A DNA stretch of 64,000 nt from Thozetella sp. PMI_491 (GCA_021432635.1 MU270048.1:248001-312000); one strand, 5' to 3'. Positions 22,801-35,635 are shown, counted from the stretch's first letter. Notes: a model not told the origin generated them from the sequence alone. A program made the numbers and translations.

Positions 22801-23802
22801 GGCTGCAATTGGCGGGCGGTGAGCTGCTGCGCCTGCCAGTTTTACTAAATCGAAACGCACGAAGAGGGCTTCGATGAAGGGGACATGCTACTATAGACTG
22901 GATGGAGTGGCTTGCGGCAGCTATTAGCAAGCAGGATGGCTGTGCCCCTTCATCGAGTTTGACCTGCACGGGCTCGTCCAAGCGGCAATGGATTTAGGCG
23001 GGACGGAGGACTACGGCACTAGGATATAGTCAAGACAAGTCAAGACAGCGTACTATACTGTTTGATGATGGATAGGGACGGCCGGGATGGAGTACAGCCA
23101 AAACTCGACGACACATCCGACATTTGGTCACCAAGGTCCCAGCACAGTGAAACTAGGGGCGTATTTCTAAGCGTCAATTATCCGTGGTATTTCGGAAGAG
23201 GTAACTACATCCGTTCCTATCAGTAAATCGTTCCAGAGAAGCCTGGGCCAACTCAAGGCTGCGCGGCAAGCGCTGCCTCAAGTGGTCGAGCCCAGCCCTT
23301 GGGTCAACCCAGGCCCGGCTTGCTGCCGGATCCCGTAATGTACAGTAAGCAGCAAGGACACATCCCACTGCTGGTCTTCGTCCCGGCTGTCAACAAGCTG
23401 CAGAACATGGTCCTCCAAAAGTCTAAAGAGAGAGAGAGATCCTTCTCGAAGTCTAGTGCTTTGGGAAGGCGCAAAACGGCCGGAGGTTGCCGAGAGCGGC
23501 GGGTAGTGGTTTTGGGGGGTTAGAGCGCGAGTTTCGAGAGAAAGTTATGGAAGCAAAGGAGAGGACAGCGTGTGTGCCGACTGAAGCCCAGTGGCCACGC
23601 CCGTGTGACCTGATCTCGCCATTCCTACACCGGATGTACGCCCAGGCGGTCGTCGCGAGATCGATCCACCAACGACCAGAGTCAAATATCCCCCAACACC
23701 GAATATGCGGACGAGAAGGCAGAACAATAAGGCCAGAGTCGTTTATCGTCGTGATGGGGCTGCTCAAGCGTTGGTCACCTACGAAGGGGGTTAGCCATTG
23801 GG
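19804..23802. other. AT-richer gene-poor segment
   Basis: About 4 kb between the 3' ends of the methyltransferase (+) and WSC (-) genes. By eye the composition is clearly more A/T-rich than the coding areas up to about 22.3 kb, with short broken frames. No intact transposase, reverse transcriptase, LTR or terminal inverted repeat could be recognised. It may be relic sequence, possibly decayed repeats. Confidence 0.5.
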
Positions 23803-24728
23803 TCAGGATTGATGCGGAACGGACAAGCTTACGCGGAGGATTCTCCTGGAGTAGTCCTCATTGTCGGCGATGCTGCCAGAGCTCATCCTTCGTTGGGCCA
23901 TCACGGGGTCGAGCCGAGAGTCCGACATGGACATGCCATCGCTGCTCCCGGGAGGTTTTGAGCCGTTGATGAAGGCGTTCACAGCGGCGTTGCGACGGTG
24001 CTCCTCCTCAATCTCGTGGTTGCGACGGCGACGGATAAGGAAGAAGGCCAGGCCGCTCAATCCGACCAGCGCGACCACACCAACGACGACTCCCGCTGCA
24101 ATGCCAGCCACGTTGGTGCTGCTTGTCGCCTGGGCGGCCGCGGTACTCGAGGCGGTGACAACGACGGTGCTGGTGGACTGCGAGACCGAGGTAGAGCTGC
24201 TTTTTGCGGTGCTGGACGAGGCAGCGGCGGGAATTGCATCATCAGAGTCGACCACGATCGATAAACCCGTGTTGTATACGGTAAAGGTGGTGGCACCACC
24301 GCCTAAACGATTGTCAGCATTTTCGTTTCGAACAAGAGCAAGGGCAACATACACGCATCCCAGCCATATCCGCCGCACTCTACATCGCACTTGCTATCGT
24401 CGACACGAGCTGATTCAGGGGGATACGTGTCGCCGCAGTAGCAGAGCTTTCCCTGGGTGGTAGCCGCAACCTTGAAGCCTGCAGCCTTGCATGTCGTGGT
24501 AGCGCAACTGTCCTTCGAGTTCCAGTCGGGCGTTGCCGTGTAAACTAGACTGCTGTTCGAAGAGAAGCAGCCTTGGACGACGGGTGTGTTCAGCTGGGGG
24601 GTCGCGGAAGGTTCCTCGACACCCATCTTGGTCTGGGTAGGGTTCGCTGGGTTAACAGGGACGCTGGTCGCGCCGAGCACAGGGCCGGCGACGGCCAGAG
24701 CCATAGAAGCCAAGACGTAGAGCTGCAT
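23803..24728 (-). CDS. WSC-domain cell-wall stress sensor-like membrane protein
   Basis: Exons 24728..24353 and 24302..23803 give 291 aa. The 50-nt intron (GTATGT, branch GCTGAC, TTTAG) joins as GYGWDACGGGATTF. The layout follows yeast Wsc/Slg1 sensors: signal peptide (1-19, MQLYVLASMALAVAGPVLG); WSC domain about 50-126 with eight cysteines (54, 75, 80, 96, 98, 114, 118, 126) and the LCYCGD motif; a Ser/Thr-rich stalk about 156-190, likely O-mannosylated; one membrane helix about 191-216; then an RRRR stop-transfer signal and a polar tail ending NEDYSRRILRV. Such proteins sit in the plasma membrane and signal wall stress to the Rho1/Pkc1 pathway. The function is inferred from architecture. 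The stalk is short compared with Wsc1. Confidence 0.87.
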
Positions 24729-27700
24729 TTTCGGTTTTGATGGTGAGACTCGTTATGAAATGAGTGTTGACCTCGCTATCCTCCTATTCCACGATATCTA
24801 CGACCTGCGAGTTTCGTCCTCCGGAGAAAAGTGAGGCGTGGTCGGGGGGTGGAAATGCGGTCGGTATGGTTCGAATATCGCTCAACTTCTTTGTGTCGAG
24901 GGCTTCGAGGGCTGCTGCCGCACGAGTCGTCGATGGGAGACCCAACGGGTCAAAGGGAGCAGAAAGAATTGGGTCACAATAGACCTCAAAGGAAAGACCG
25001 TCCCCTGGATCCTTGCGATGGTCGACGGCTTCTCCCTGGTTGGACAGCGTCGCTCAGAGACGGCGACACATTTGACCTGCCGGGCTGCTTCCCTTAGTTC
25101 GATCGGGGAGGAAGGGAGTCGGCTGGATTGAAGGGGAGAGAGTGTCGAGAAGGGTAAAGGAAAGTGGGCGCGAGTTTGACGCTGGGCACACACGGAAACA
25201 GGAGTAAAACGAGTGACGGGGACTGCTGGAGGGAATGTCGTGTGTTTTGTTGGAAGGGGGGAATGCTCGAGGGCGTGAAGACCTTGTCCGGTGGACGGGG
25301 GGGGGAGACGAGACGAGAGGAGGGAATGGGGTGGCCCCGAGCTGCTGAGGGAGCAAAAAGGAAATTACCACCGGTGGGGCCTTGCTACCCGCACCACCCC
25401 TGTTCAGCCGACTCGTTCCTGAACCACCGACACCCTCCCCTGGTACTTCGATCCACACCAGCGCCCGATGGGGCTAATCTCGTGGGGCAGAAACGCGGCC
25501 CTGGGGCCAATTGCATCGCCCTCCTCCCCAAAACATCCGTTTCGACCCAGCCCATTGGCCAGTCGACGTGTCCAATCGAATGATGTGGGGTCTGAGGGGT
25601 GTGCCCGGAAATTCATGAAGCAGAAGGCTCAAGGGGGTGAGTCGGGCACGTCGATCCCTGCCCGCCTGAGCTTGCCCGAAATTGGCTCGTCCACCACACC
25701 CCAAGATAGCACCTGCTAGCTGTTCTGCCGCGGCGCAGGCTCCCAGCTTAACAGATCAGATCTGTCGTGATACCCACCGACATGTTATTTATTCCTGGCG
25801 CACCAGTCGGTGGTACACCAGTTTAATTTCTCATAATTCTTGCACAACGCAGTGGAACTGGAGCCCAGCATACTTTCTTGCAAATGCTACACCCCCCCTC
25901 TCTCTCTGTCAAATCAGTCGCACACTGCTTCGTCGGCGTGCGACCTAATTATATAGGCACACAACCGGCGGCCGTGAGACGTTTTCTGGCACCTTCGCCT
26001 GCAAACCGGACACGGCGTGTTGCGTGAGGCCCCGACTTTGGGGCCTCGGACGGTGCGCCCCCTCTCGATTAAACTAGCATGGGAGCCGTGATCTTCATAA
26101 TGCATCAAACACAGGACCACATAGCCCCCGGGGCGTGCTCATAGACTTGAAACAAGAGCCACGGCCAACCACAGGCGAGCAGGACAGCCCGGTGGGGGGT
26201 GGGAAGAGGCCAGCGCCCCGAGTCCGCTAGGTCGTGCTATGTACTCGATCGAAGACCTACTCACTCGATGCTGTGCGCGGTGAGGTGGCGCCCGATGGCT
26301 GCTTGGCACAGGTTTCAATCTTTTCTCTTTCCCAATCGTCCTCCCGTAAGCAGGCCGCTCGATCCTCGCGTGGTGGTCTCCCAATCTATGGAGGTATCTG
26401 CAGCTGCACGGAGTTACGGAGCACGGGTTGGGGACAAGCGCCGGACGCATCCCAACGGTGCTGCGTAGCCGCCTGCGACCTGTAGGTCTTTGTAGACGCG
26501 GCGCTGCACACGCTGGTTGGCTGCTGCTGCCTTCCCGGCCCGTCGCCTACGCGACAACGCCGCAGAGGAAGAAAAAAACCTTTCCGGGCGCATTCTTCGC
26601 GAATGAATGCATTGTACGGATCCGGCACCGATCTTTTGGTTTTCGTGGGGCCCGGCCAGGCGTGAGCGGCACGACTTGGGGTGGAGCAAACGCGATTTTG
26701 GCGATCCTGGCAAGCCTGGAAGGGTTATTACGAGCACTGCCTCAATATTTTTCTTCCAGAATCAGGGCACACGCCCACCCGTCCAGGGGAGTGCATCAAT
26801 GCAGGGAAAATAAGGTAATAGTCATATCGGGTAGCCTTCGTTTGCTGCTAGCGGTGTTGGGTTGCAGTAGCGGCCGCGGACTGGGCCCCTCGTATAAGCA
26901 CCGCCAGGTTGCACCACCGACCGTCCGGATGGGAAATCAGACTGCGCTGGTGCCAGACGGTGTCCAGTACGCTGTCGGGAGGAATGCAGTGGGATGTGGG
27001 ATGCTCTGCGATCACGCCTGCGTGGCAGCATCTGTGTCCAGCGTGTCCAGGGGACGTAAGAGCGGGCGTGGCTCCCCGTGCCAACCAATTCTAGACCACG
27101 GCGCCACCGCCGCCACGAAAAGAAACGCCCACCCCTCTGTGGTTTTGCTTTCTAGACAACCGCAATAGACGACTTGACAACGCATACTTGCTTCCTGCCT
27201 CCAGCTGGTCGCGCGTGTATCTTGTTGGGCCCTCCCCGCCGTCTCCCCACCTGGGAGTAGGGCTAGAAGAGAGAGACAAAGCCTGGCAAGCACGCTATCC
27301 AAACCTTCTCCCGGAGCTGACGCGGTCCACGCGGGTGCCAGGTGCTGGGAGTACGCAACCACCTGAGAATGGAGCACACGGGCCCGCACCACATTTGGAT
27401 GCCAAGGCCGGGAGCCTTTGATGGCGAGCGAGGGTGGGGAGCGAGAGTGGATAGGCCTCCTAATAGACTCATAGAATCGCGGAGAGAACAAGCTTCTCTG
27501 CTTCCTATCCATCCGTCGGCGTGTGCTCAACAGAAAGGACAATCTCCCTTCCTCTTGAGCCATCTCTCAAGAGTTCACTGCCTCCGGCCTGAGTCTCAGG
27601 TGCTCTGCCTGTGGAAATTACGAGATTCAGGTTTGCTTCTGTCTTGAGACCACCATCCGGGGCTGTGCCTCCCGGGCTGACTGGGGGTCAGGGTAGAGAC

Positions 27701-28154
27701 TCGGTCATCCATCCACAAGTGCCGGAAGCTCGGCTCACGTGCAACCTCAACAACCACTGGGCAAAAAAACCACCATTAGAGTCATACTCTAGTCGAGCAC
27801 GGTTCCTTGCCCGATACATGGTGTGGTCTTGGCCAGCAAATCCCCGCTTATAAGCCTAGACAAGTAACCCCCCCTTAGCGTCAACTACATATTCTACATT
27901 ATCGGCCAGGAATCCCGCTGAAACAATTTGCACATCTCTGTGGATAACTGTTTCCTGTGCTTGGTTGGTGCTATAATAATCATGTGCTGAATGCGGTAGC
28001 GTATAGTGCAATGTATACTGGTCGATAGGCACCCCAGGAACGGGACGCCCTGCTGTTTCCGTCGTCAACCTCCCCGGCTGTCGGGGACGGGGACACGCAT
28101 TGGGACGCGTAGCCTGCCAGACTCATGTAGTGCGAACTTCGGCTTATGAAGCGT
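24729..28154. other. Long spacer upstream of the WSC gene
   Basis: 3.4 kb between two minus-strand genes. The part next to the WSC start is purine-rich on the plus strand (25080-25330, with a G10 tract near 25297), so pyrimidine-rich on the coding strand, as often found in fungal promoters and leaders. No gene is supported. Confidence 0.5.
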
Positions 28155-31100
28155 CTAGTTCCCACCGTGCTCGGGAGCCTCCTCGCACTCCATCCGGTGT
28201 TTCCTCCAGTCCTTCCTTTGGCATTCGGTCGAGCAGTACTTGACCACTAAGCAGCGCGCGCACTTCTTCAGCTCCCCACCGTTCCTGCCCTTCGTAGCAC
28301 CGCAGGTACGACACATGTCAGTGGCGTCCACGCCCGCCGCTTGCATGAGCTTCTCCGGGTCTAGAAGCTCCTCGGCGAATTGGCAAGCATACACCGGGCT
28401 AATGGCGATGCGGGTGCACTCCTGCGCCGCTGCCTCCCACTCTGGGAGGTTGGTGAAGTCGTCCGGGAGCTTGCCCTTCCCGCAGCTACAGAGGAACTGA
28501 GCGCCCAGGTCCAGGCTAAGCGGGATGCCGGCGCCGACTTTCCGGTATTCGCAACCTGCAGTATGGTCCCAGGTGCGGCAACGCTCTACGAGCGCTGGCA
28601 GGGCTTTCTTCCACAGCACCATCTCTGACGCGTCAACGGTGAGGCTGCAGCACTCTAGCGTCCGTAATATGAGCAAGAAGTCCTCGAGCTGCTTGGACTC
28701 GACAAGCTCCTTGGTAAACGGAAGGATCGCGGCATCGAGGACCACGCTCCCATTGGCTCCGTCGAGGCGAACCGCGCTGACGAATACGAGCATGTGGATG
28801 CCGTCGCTTCCCCCCCGGGATAGGGCGAAGAGCCCCGTCTGACCGCCCTGCAAGCCTGAGGCGAGCATGAACATAGTGAAGAGCGATTCCTTGAAGTTCA
28901 ACCGTGCACTGTCGCGGCTGACTCCCGAACCGCCAACTTCGTCCCGAAGCTCGCGCTCACGAGCAGAGTACATGAAGGAACAGAGGGTAGTGATGAAACG
29001 GGCGCCGGTTTTGTCCTCGATGTCCAAGATGGGCAGCGAGCCGAGGTGCAGGTGCGTAGCGTTTAGAGTGGCAGGCATGGTCTGCTCTAAGGTTGAGGGT
29101 ATCACGAAGTCATGCAACGATGGGTCGGTCGGGTCGGCCAGTGGCGCAATGATCTCGATGTAAGCAGACGTACGGGCAATTCGGGTCTTGCTTTGATCCT
29201 TTCGGACCGGGACGGGGAAGCATAGCGGCAAGACCAGGTCCGGCTTTCTCGGTTTCCCGAAGACTATCTCGATGACGCAGGGGTGCCCGCCTTGTCGCAG
29301 CTCAACGGGCACTTTTTCTTGCAGGAGCCTTTTGCCCTGCTCGGAGGTAATATCAAGGTGTCCTGTCAGGGAGGATATGGATCCCGATTCGGCGAGATCC
29401 ACCTTGAACTTAGGCCCCTTGGCCGTAGGTTCAGAGGATCGCTTGCTCGGGAGAGACGACCCGCAAGCGATCCTGTAGCCTGCGAGGTTGGGGGGTTGTT
29501 TGGTTATGAAGACGTGCTGTTCATCTACCAGCGGAGTCTCGAAGATGACTAGGGAGCTACCGAGGTCTTTTGCAAAGGCAAAGGCACTTTGCACGGAGTG
29601 TTGAAGGGCTAAAGATACCAGAGTCTTGGGGATATCAGCCTGCAAGGCGGCGGTGGGGACGTAGAAGGAAACAACCATGGGAGAGGTGCCTGCCCAGCCT
29701 TCCTTGTCTTCTTTGACGGCGATGTTGAAGCCATCGTCGCCCCTGCGTCCCGTAGAGATGATGGTGCCGAATACCACGTGAAGGTCTGCAAAGTTATTGT
29801 TCCACAGTGGAATACCCTCAGCGACGGCCCGGAGACAACCTTGGAGGGCAAGAGCAAGGCCCCTGTCTACGGATGCTTGGGAGACAGCCTTCCAGTTGGC
29901 GGCTGGAACACAGAGCGTGACAGAAACGGCCTCTGGGATGTCTTTCCAGGAAGAGAAGCCAGCGGCAGAGTTGCTTCGGCGGATATTGCTGGTAAGCCAC
30001 TGTTTCGTACTATTAGCATTGCGTCGAGGGAGAGTAACACTCAATGGTGGCTATAGTCGTCTGGGTGTGACTATGAGACACGACCAGAGTAGGTACGTAC
30101 CTCCTCGCTGTGGAGTCCTTGCGCGGACATCTCTAGGCACATTGCTTGCAGTGTATTTGAAGCAAATATACTGTCCTTGTCGTTGCTAACCTTCTGAATC
30201 ACGGACCGGCAGACTGCGGCGACATCCGTATCAACACTCTTGACCAGAGCCTTCAAAAACGCCACAAAGGTGCTACGATGGTATTTCAGGTGTCCTGCAG
30301 CACGGCCCAAGTCTTTTGTGTTCTGTGCCAACGTCAAGCCCGAGAGAAAAGAGGCGCTCTCCGACTGGAACATATCTTGATAGATCTTGAAGGCGAGGGT
30401 GGAAAGGGCCGCAGCATCGACAGTCAGAAGTTCCGCCGTCACTGCTCCAGAAAGATGGCGAGCAGCCTTCCACGAGATCCGCGCCTGGATGCTAGGGCGC
30501 TTCTGGCGGCCAGAAACGCTGTTGATGCTCTTAGCGAGCAGCATCTCGTCGACTGTCGAGACAGTTGTTGCATTGGTCCAGTACTCAACCGGCGCGAGCC
30601 CGAGCAAGACCGACAGCGCCTTGGTGTGACCGCAAAGCAGGACATCGAAAGCGTGCTGCCCCGGCTTGACGCTGTTCTCCGCAATCTCAGTAGACAGGGT
30701 TGCCCATGCTAGGTCTTTTAGCAATGGACCGGCCGAGATCAACACACTCAGGGCGCCAGAGGAGCTCGACAAATCGGAGGTATCAATAGCATCAAACTGT
30801 CTTGGCGCGCTGCCCCCTTGGCCATACTCAGCCTGGTCGAGTTCTAAGGGGTCAAGCGACAATGTGCGCCGGTACCAGTGGGCTGATAGAGCTCCAGTTT
30901 CTTGGAGTTGTCTAAAGGTATGACAGAGCGCAAAGCTGTCCGCAGCGGCGAAGCGGACCTTGATACTCGTTTTTAGATCCCTGAAGGCGCCGACCCATTC
31001 GCGGAACTGAAGTTGAGCTGTTTGCACGACCTTGGAGACACCGGCACCGCTAGGTCCATCTAGTAGCTGCAAGGGCGATGTAGCAGCTACACTTGCATAT

Positions 31101-32120
31101 GCGGAAGCGAGATGAAAGCTAATAAATGGCTCTCGTCCTCTAGTAATGATGGGCCGACCAGGAGGTGCCCACGCGAACAGCGAGTTGGGTATACTTGTGC
31201 CCGATGAAACCTGCCCAACGGTGCCTTTCTCCCAATCTAAACTTGAAGTTAGCGGTTATATGTGCAAGCGGAACCGCGAGAGGGCATAGGGGAGGAAAAT
31301 GCAAGCTAGACGGAACAGGTCGATCAACTGGGGATGGGCGCTCACACTCATCGACGGCTGCCTCTAATTCCTCACCCTTCACTGCTTTCGCGGCCAGCGG
31401 CGAAGTGGCGCGAACTGCAGAGTAATCAATGCTATCATCTCCATGTGTGAGATCTCGGCGCTGCTTCGAGCTCCCTATGGCCGACTTGAGCCGCCCGCGG
31501 CAAGTGTCTGAGTCCTTAGCACCAAAGTCCTCGCCGAACTGACGCCAAACATCACGGACCGCTCGAAAGGTGGCGGCATCACAAAACCGTACGGAATCAC
31601 CATACTTGGACTGCTTCCACTTATCTAGAGAGTAAGAGGCTTCGAGAAGCCGGCCAAGCTGGTTCTGTAGGGCCGCGGTGGCGACCGCATCCAGATAGAG
31701 GTGGTAGTAAATATTCCATAGAGTATCCGCCGTAGGGGCGTCAGATTCTTCTAGGAGGAAGGTGAGGAATAGTGCATTCCGTGCAGTGGTGGCATCCTCA
31801 GCATTGCAACAGGTGAAGTCGAGCTTCGGCGAGCCTAGAAATATGTTAGCAGTGCCGGGCAACGAGATAGGAAAGGGGTTCAGTCTGTGGGTCGCAAAGA
31901 CAGAGACATCTTTGTAAGATTCAGAAACCTGAGGTTTCTACCACTTACCGAATCCCCGGTTGACGAAGGCCGTGAATAGAATGTGTCGGACATCATCACA
32001 TCCAAGGAGAAGGATATCGCTGTCCAGACCCTGCGGCAAGTGTCTTGTGACGTCGACGGCAGGAGTGTTGCCGAGGACACGAACCGGCGCGGCCGGGACA
32101 AAAGCGGGATTGATGAACAT
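28155..32120 (-). CDS. Large DUF4470 / MYND zinc-finger protein
   Basis: Four exons, 32120..31949, 31834..31346, 31236..30101 and 29999..28155, give 1213 aa; the introns are 114, 109 and 101 nt. All junctions restore conserved sequence: NRGF/GSPKLDFTCC, VDE/YWEKGTVGQVSSG and HSEE/WLTSNIRR. The N-terminus carries a DUF4470 domain (GNTPAVDVTRHLPQG, DSDILLLGCDDVRHILFTAF). The centre is a long region without known motifs. The C-terminus ends in a MYND finger with ligands in CRTC, KKCARC, YCSTEC and HRMEC, about 45 residues from the end. Proteins of this architecture are common in moulds and their role is unknown; MYND fingers usually mediate protein contacts. The start is the only ATG near the DUF4470 block. 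Confidence 0.85.
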
Positions 32121-32992
32121 GGCCGCAGTATGGCCCTTAGTTCGGGTCGAGATTTGAGATTGCGCAGCCTGGAAGTAAGGCAAGGAAACCAAGTGACGGT
32201 ATATGCGTGAAGGCGGGGCTGAAGGGTGAAACCTTTTGGCTGAGACGAGAAAAAGCAGGTCGATCAACTAACTAATCGCGGACCACCGGCGGCCGTATAA
32301 AATCTTTTAGCAGAGGACGTCTACTACCGACCCTAGTGCTTGGTGTAAGAACAATCTGATGCCTGCTGACGATTTGCTCAGAAGCTTGCTGTAGTCGGGG
32401 CGGTGTGCTGAGAACCCCAAACAGTGCTTGTCGCACGTTGCTGAGCTCTATAAAGTCAACAAACCAACTAGGACACAGGGAGCTTAGGGAGCTTCATCAC
32501 ACAAATTGAGCGGCACAAATTAGAGACGGTAGTAGGCAAAACTGTTTCCAGAATCACAGGTTGTATTTGCTACGCAGAACGCATCCAAAACCCGCAGAAG
32601 AGGACCCTCTCGCAGCCGGCCGAGGCAAGAGATCTCGACGGCGTGGCTGCCTTGACAATGTCAAGTCCCATCTGCGATCCCCTCCAAATCCTTCCCTTCA
32701 TCCCACCCAGACCTAAATTCGAAAAAAGACCAAATCCTATATTACACGCAATGGCAACAGCCGATAGATTACATGATGAGCGACAATCATGACCTTCGTA
32801 AGTAGAGCATTACCGTTCTTCGAGTACCCTGTCGCTATATGCCCGATTCCAAAACAAAATCGCCAGAATCCCAAAGAAGCATGGACATCAGGCCCCCGCG
32901 GCCGACTGCCACTGGGTTCCCAACGCCGTCCGAAGCGAAAGAGAGACATGAGGCCGTGCAAATTGGAACATTATCGAGAATCGGAAAAGGGT
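32121..32992. other. Intergenic spacer
   Basis: It holds the upstream region of the DUF4470/MYND gene and the 3' flank of the C2H2 gene. A GTATAAAA motif at about 32295 is on the plus strand and serves neither neighbour. No gene is seen. Confidence 0.5.
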
Positions 32993-35635
32993 TCAGGACG
33001 TGCCGAAGAAGATGTCGTCCCCGTTCGTGAACATGTTGACGGCGTCGTAGTCGTCATCAAACTTGCCGCCGAGCATCAGGCCCTCGCGGTCCAGGGGCAC
33101 CAAGCCGTCTTCGTGGGCGAAGGCCTGGAGCAGCATCTCGTCGTCCATGGCCGCCAAGGCCTGCATACTCACACCGGATACGCCGCAGCTGACCCCGGCC
33201 GCCGCGGCATTCACCGCGGCCGTCGTGCCGAGACCGATGCTGGCGTCCGACAGGCCGCTGCTGTTCGGGTCCAGGTCGAAGAAGCGGGTGCTCACACCGG
33301 TGGCGGGCGGAGAGCTCGAGGCGGATAGCTCCGGAGGGGTTCCCGGGAGGTGAGTGTAGTGGCTGGCGACGCTCTTGGCAGGCGAGGCGGCGGCGGTCGT
33401 GTCCGGCAGACCGTGGTGCGCGTCGGCAAGAGCAGCTCTAGGATCACCACCGATGGAGGCTCGGGAGACCTGACTATAGCTGCTCATCGCCGAGGGCGAG
33501 TTGATCTGCTCGGGCGACACGACCGTCACCAGCTCGCCGGCTTGCCGAAGCGACGGCATGGGCGCGGACGAGACGGCGAAGCTGGATGGGTCCATGGGGA
33601 CTGAAGTGGGGATGCCCAGGGGCGCGGCGTCGTCCATGGCCACGTCCATAATGTCGGGGAACGGCTTGTCGTCCAGCATGTGGTCAAAGTCGTTGATCGG
33701 TGAGTTGACGGCCGAGCTGTCGCTGTAACCGGACTGGCTGCAGGCCGAGCTACAGCTCGAGGCCACCTTGTTCTTGCGCCGTGTCCGGTCGCTCTTGTCG
33801 CGACGCTCGTCGAGTTCCGGCCGGTGCTTGCGTGGGCGGCCGCGCTTGACGACCTTGCGCACGATGCCGTCGAAAGCGCCGATGCACATGCCGCGCTGCC
33901 GGTGCCGGGTCAGGGCGTCGTGGCGCGCGAAGCTGTTGCCGCACTCGCAGGGGTACGGCTTGATGCCCGTGTGAATCTTGGCGTGGCGCTTCAGGTCGTG
34001 CTGGCGCACGAAGCACTTGTGGCAGGACGGGCACTGGTACTGCCGGTCGTTGAGATGGGTTTGCACGTGGCTCTTGATGTTCTCCTTGCGGCCGAAGCGC
34101 TTCTTGCAGCCTTCGTACGTGCACACCCACTTGCCGTCCTTGGGGTCCGGGCCCTCGATGTAGATGGCGATGTCGTCCATCGTGATGCCCGTCTCCGTCT
34201 TGGTCTCGTCGATGTTGAGGCTCGCGATGCTCGCCGCGCTGGCGATGGACGCCAGGGACTCAGTGCGCCGATGCGGAGATGCACGCCGCGACGAATCTGC
34301 CGACGCGCCGTGCGTGGGCGAGTACATCGCCCGCATAGTGGCCTGCGAGTCGAAGTCTTGGTGCCGAAAGTCGGGCCGGTTCTCGAACGGGTCGTATGCT
34401 AGTGCTGGCGTCATCGGTGACGAGTGCTGTGACAAACTCGACATGCCAACCGGGAGTCCGTCGAACTGGTTCTCGATCTTGCCGAACTCGGCGTTGACGC
34501 TGTTCATGTTCATGAAGTTGGCAGTCGACATGCTCGGGGCCGGTGCGAAGCCCATGGCGCCGGGCGAGGCGGGAACCATGCCCTCGGCCTGTTGCCGCAT
34601 CTCCTGGAAGATGGCGGAGTTGCGGTTGCTGGACCGGTTGCCGCGCACCGGCTTGAGGGTCTCTTCCATGGACTCGTCGTAGCCGTCTGCGAATCTCCTA
34701 GGCCGCTGCTGCTCCTGCTTCACCATGCGATCATGCGGTGTTTCCATTGGTGTGGGGGGAAAGTAATCTGCGCGGCCGTCCGTCAACGTCGGTCCCCGCT
34801 CCGTGGCGTTGGGCAACAATGTAGGAGTGTACTCACTTTGCGCATTCTGATTCGGAGGGGTGATGGGCCGCGAGGGCCCTCCGTCCAAGGCCTCATACCT
34901 CGCAACCTTGTCCATGATCCCGTTGCTGATCCGCCGGGACGATCGGCGGGCGTGCGTGCTCGTTGTCTCACCCTCCGAGGCCCAGCCCTGCTGGGCGCCG
35001 CCGGGGCTCGCCTCGGGGAATGTCATGAAGGTTGGTGTCGACAGCGCACTGTCGGGAGCAAAGAGCTCAAAGTCTTGAGGCTGGACCATGGCATTGGTCT
35101 GGGCGAAGTTCGCCTGGTTCTTCTTGATGACCGCACCCATCGGACCCATGTAGGCGTCGAACGGGATGCCCATGCCTTGCATGGTTCCCTGCCCGGCCAT
35201 GGCGTCCGCAAAGCGCTGGCTGTGTGGTGTGGAGTGGGGTGAGAGCAGAAAGTTCTCGCTGTCGGCTTGGCTAATGCCGAAGTTGTTGGGCTGGCCGTGG
35301 CCCGGGCGTGCTATGCGTTGCTGCTGCGCTTCTTGCAGTACATGCTGTGGTGTCGTTGCTAGTCCTGGGTTAGTCGTCGTCGTACTTACTGTGGTAAAAT
35401 CCTGCCTGGTGGTTGTTGTCGCGGTTGTCGGAGACAGCTGCTGGCGTCTCGTGTCCAGGCTGAGGCCTCGTCGATGGGACACGTTCGGCCGGTGCGGCTG
35501 CTGTTGTTGTTGCTGGAAGTTGGGCAGGGGCGCAATCCTCACTGCTTCGAATGCCGACGGCGTCGAGTTCTGCCGCCGGTGCATTCTCTGGCGCGAGTGA
35601 AGATTGTTGTTGACGGGATGTGGATTAGACAGCAT
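32993..35635 (-). CDS. Swi5/Ace2-type C2H2 zinc-finger transcription factor
   Basis: A single exon of 880 aa. Three consecutive fingers lie at about 505-582: CTYEGCKKRFGRKENIKSH, CPSCHKCFVRQHDLKRH and CECGNSFARHDALTRHR, the last closed by a Cys instead of the second His, as in yeast Swi5 and Ace2. A basic AT-hook-like RGRPRKHRP follows. The N-terminal half is disordered, with Gln runs, Thr-rich stretches and Ser/Pro sites; the C-terminus is acidic and Ser-rich, a plausible activation region. Swi5/Ace2 factors control late cell-cycle and cell-separation genes; in moulds related proteins affect conidiation and metal response. The exact targets are not visible. ATG 35635 is preceded by a long spacer that may contain a leader. 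Confidence 0.85.
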   Translation of the reverse strand: MLSNPHPVNNNLHSRQRMHRRQNSTPSAFEAVRIAPLPNFQQQQQQPHRPNVSHRRGLSLDTRRQQLSPTTATTTTRQDFTTVSTTTTNPGLATTPQHVLQEAQQQRIARPGHGQPNNFGISQADSENFLLSPHSTPHSQRFADAMAGQGTMQGMGIPFDAYMGPMGAVIKKNQANFAQTNAMVQPQDFELFAPDSALSTPTFMTFPEASPGGAQQGWASEGETTSTHARRSSRRISNGIMDKVARYEALDGGPSRPITPPNQNAQSEYTPTLLPNATERGPTLTDGRADYFPPTPMETPHDRMVKQEQQRPRRFADGYDESMEETLKPVRGNRSSNRNSAIFQEMRQQAEGMVPASPGAMGFAPAPSMSTANFMNMNSVNAEFGKIENQFDGLPVGMSSLSQHSSPMTPALAYDPFENRPDFRHQDFDSQATMRAMYSPTHGASADSSRRASPHRRTESLASIASAASIASLNIDETKTETGITMDDIAIYIEGPDPKDGKWVCTYEGCKKRFGRKENIKSHVQTHLNDRQYQCPSCHKCFVRQHDLKRHAKIHTGIKPYPCECGNSFARHDALTRHRQRGMCIGAFDGIVRKVVKRGRPRKHRPELDERRDKSDRTRRKNKVASSCSSACSQSGYSDSSAVNSPINDFDHMLDDKPFPDIMDVAMDDAAPLGIPTSVPMDPSSFAVSSAPMPSLRQAGELVTVVSPEQINSPSAMSSYSQVSRASIGGDPRAALADAHHGLPDTTAAASPAKSVASHYTHLPGTPPELSASSSPPATGVSTRFFDLDPNSSGLSDASIGLGTTAAVNAAAAGVSCGVSGVSMQALAAMDDEMLLQAFAHEDGLVPLDREGLMLGGKFDDDYDAVNMFTNGDDIFFGTS

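Noticed and set aside
26428..27168. 246-aa plus-strand frame
   Set aside because: Composition is not protein-like; opposing frames overlap and there are no motifs.
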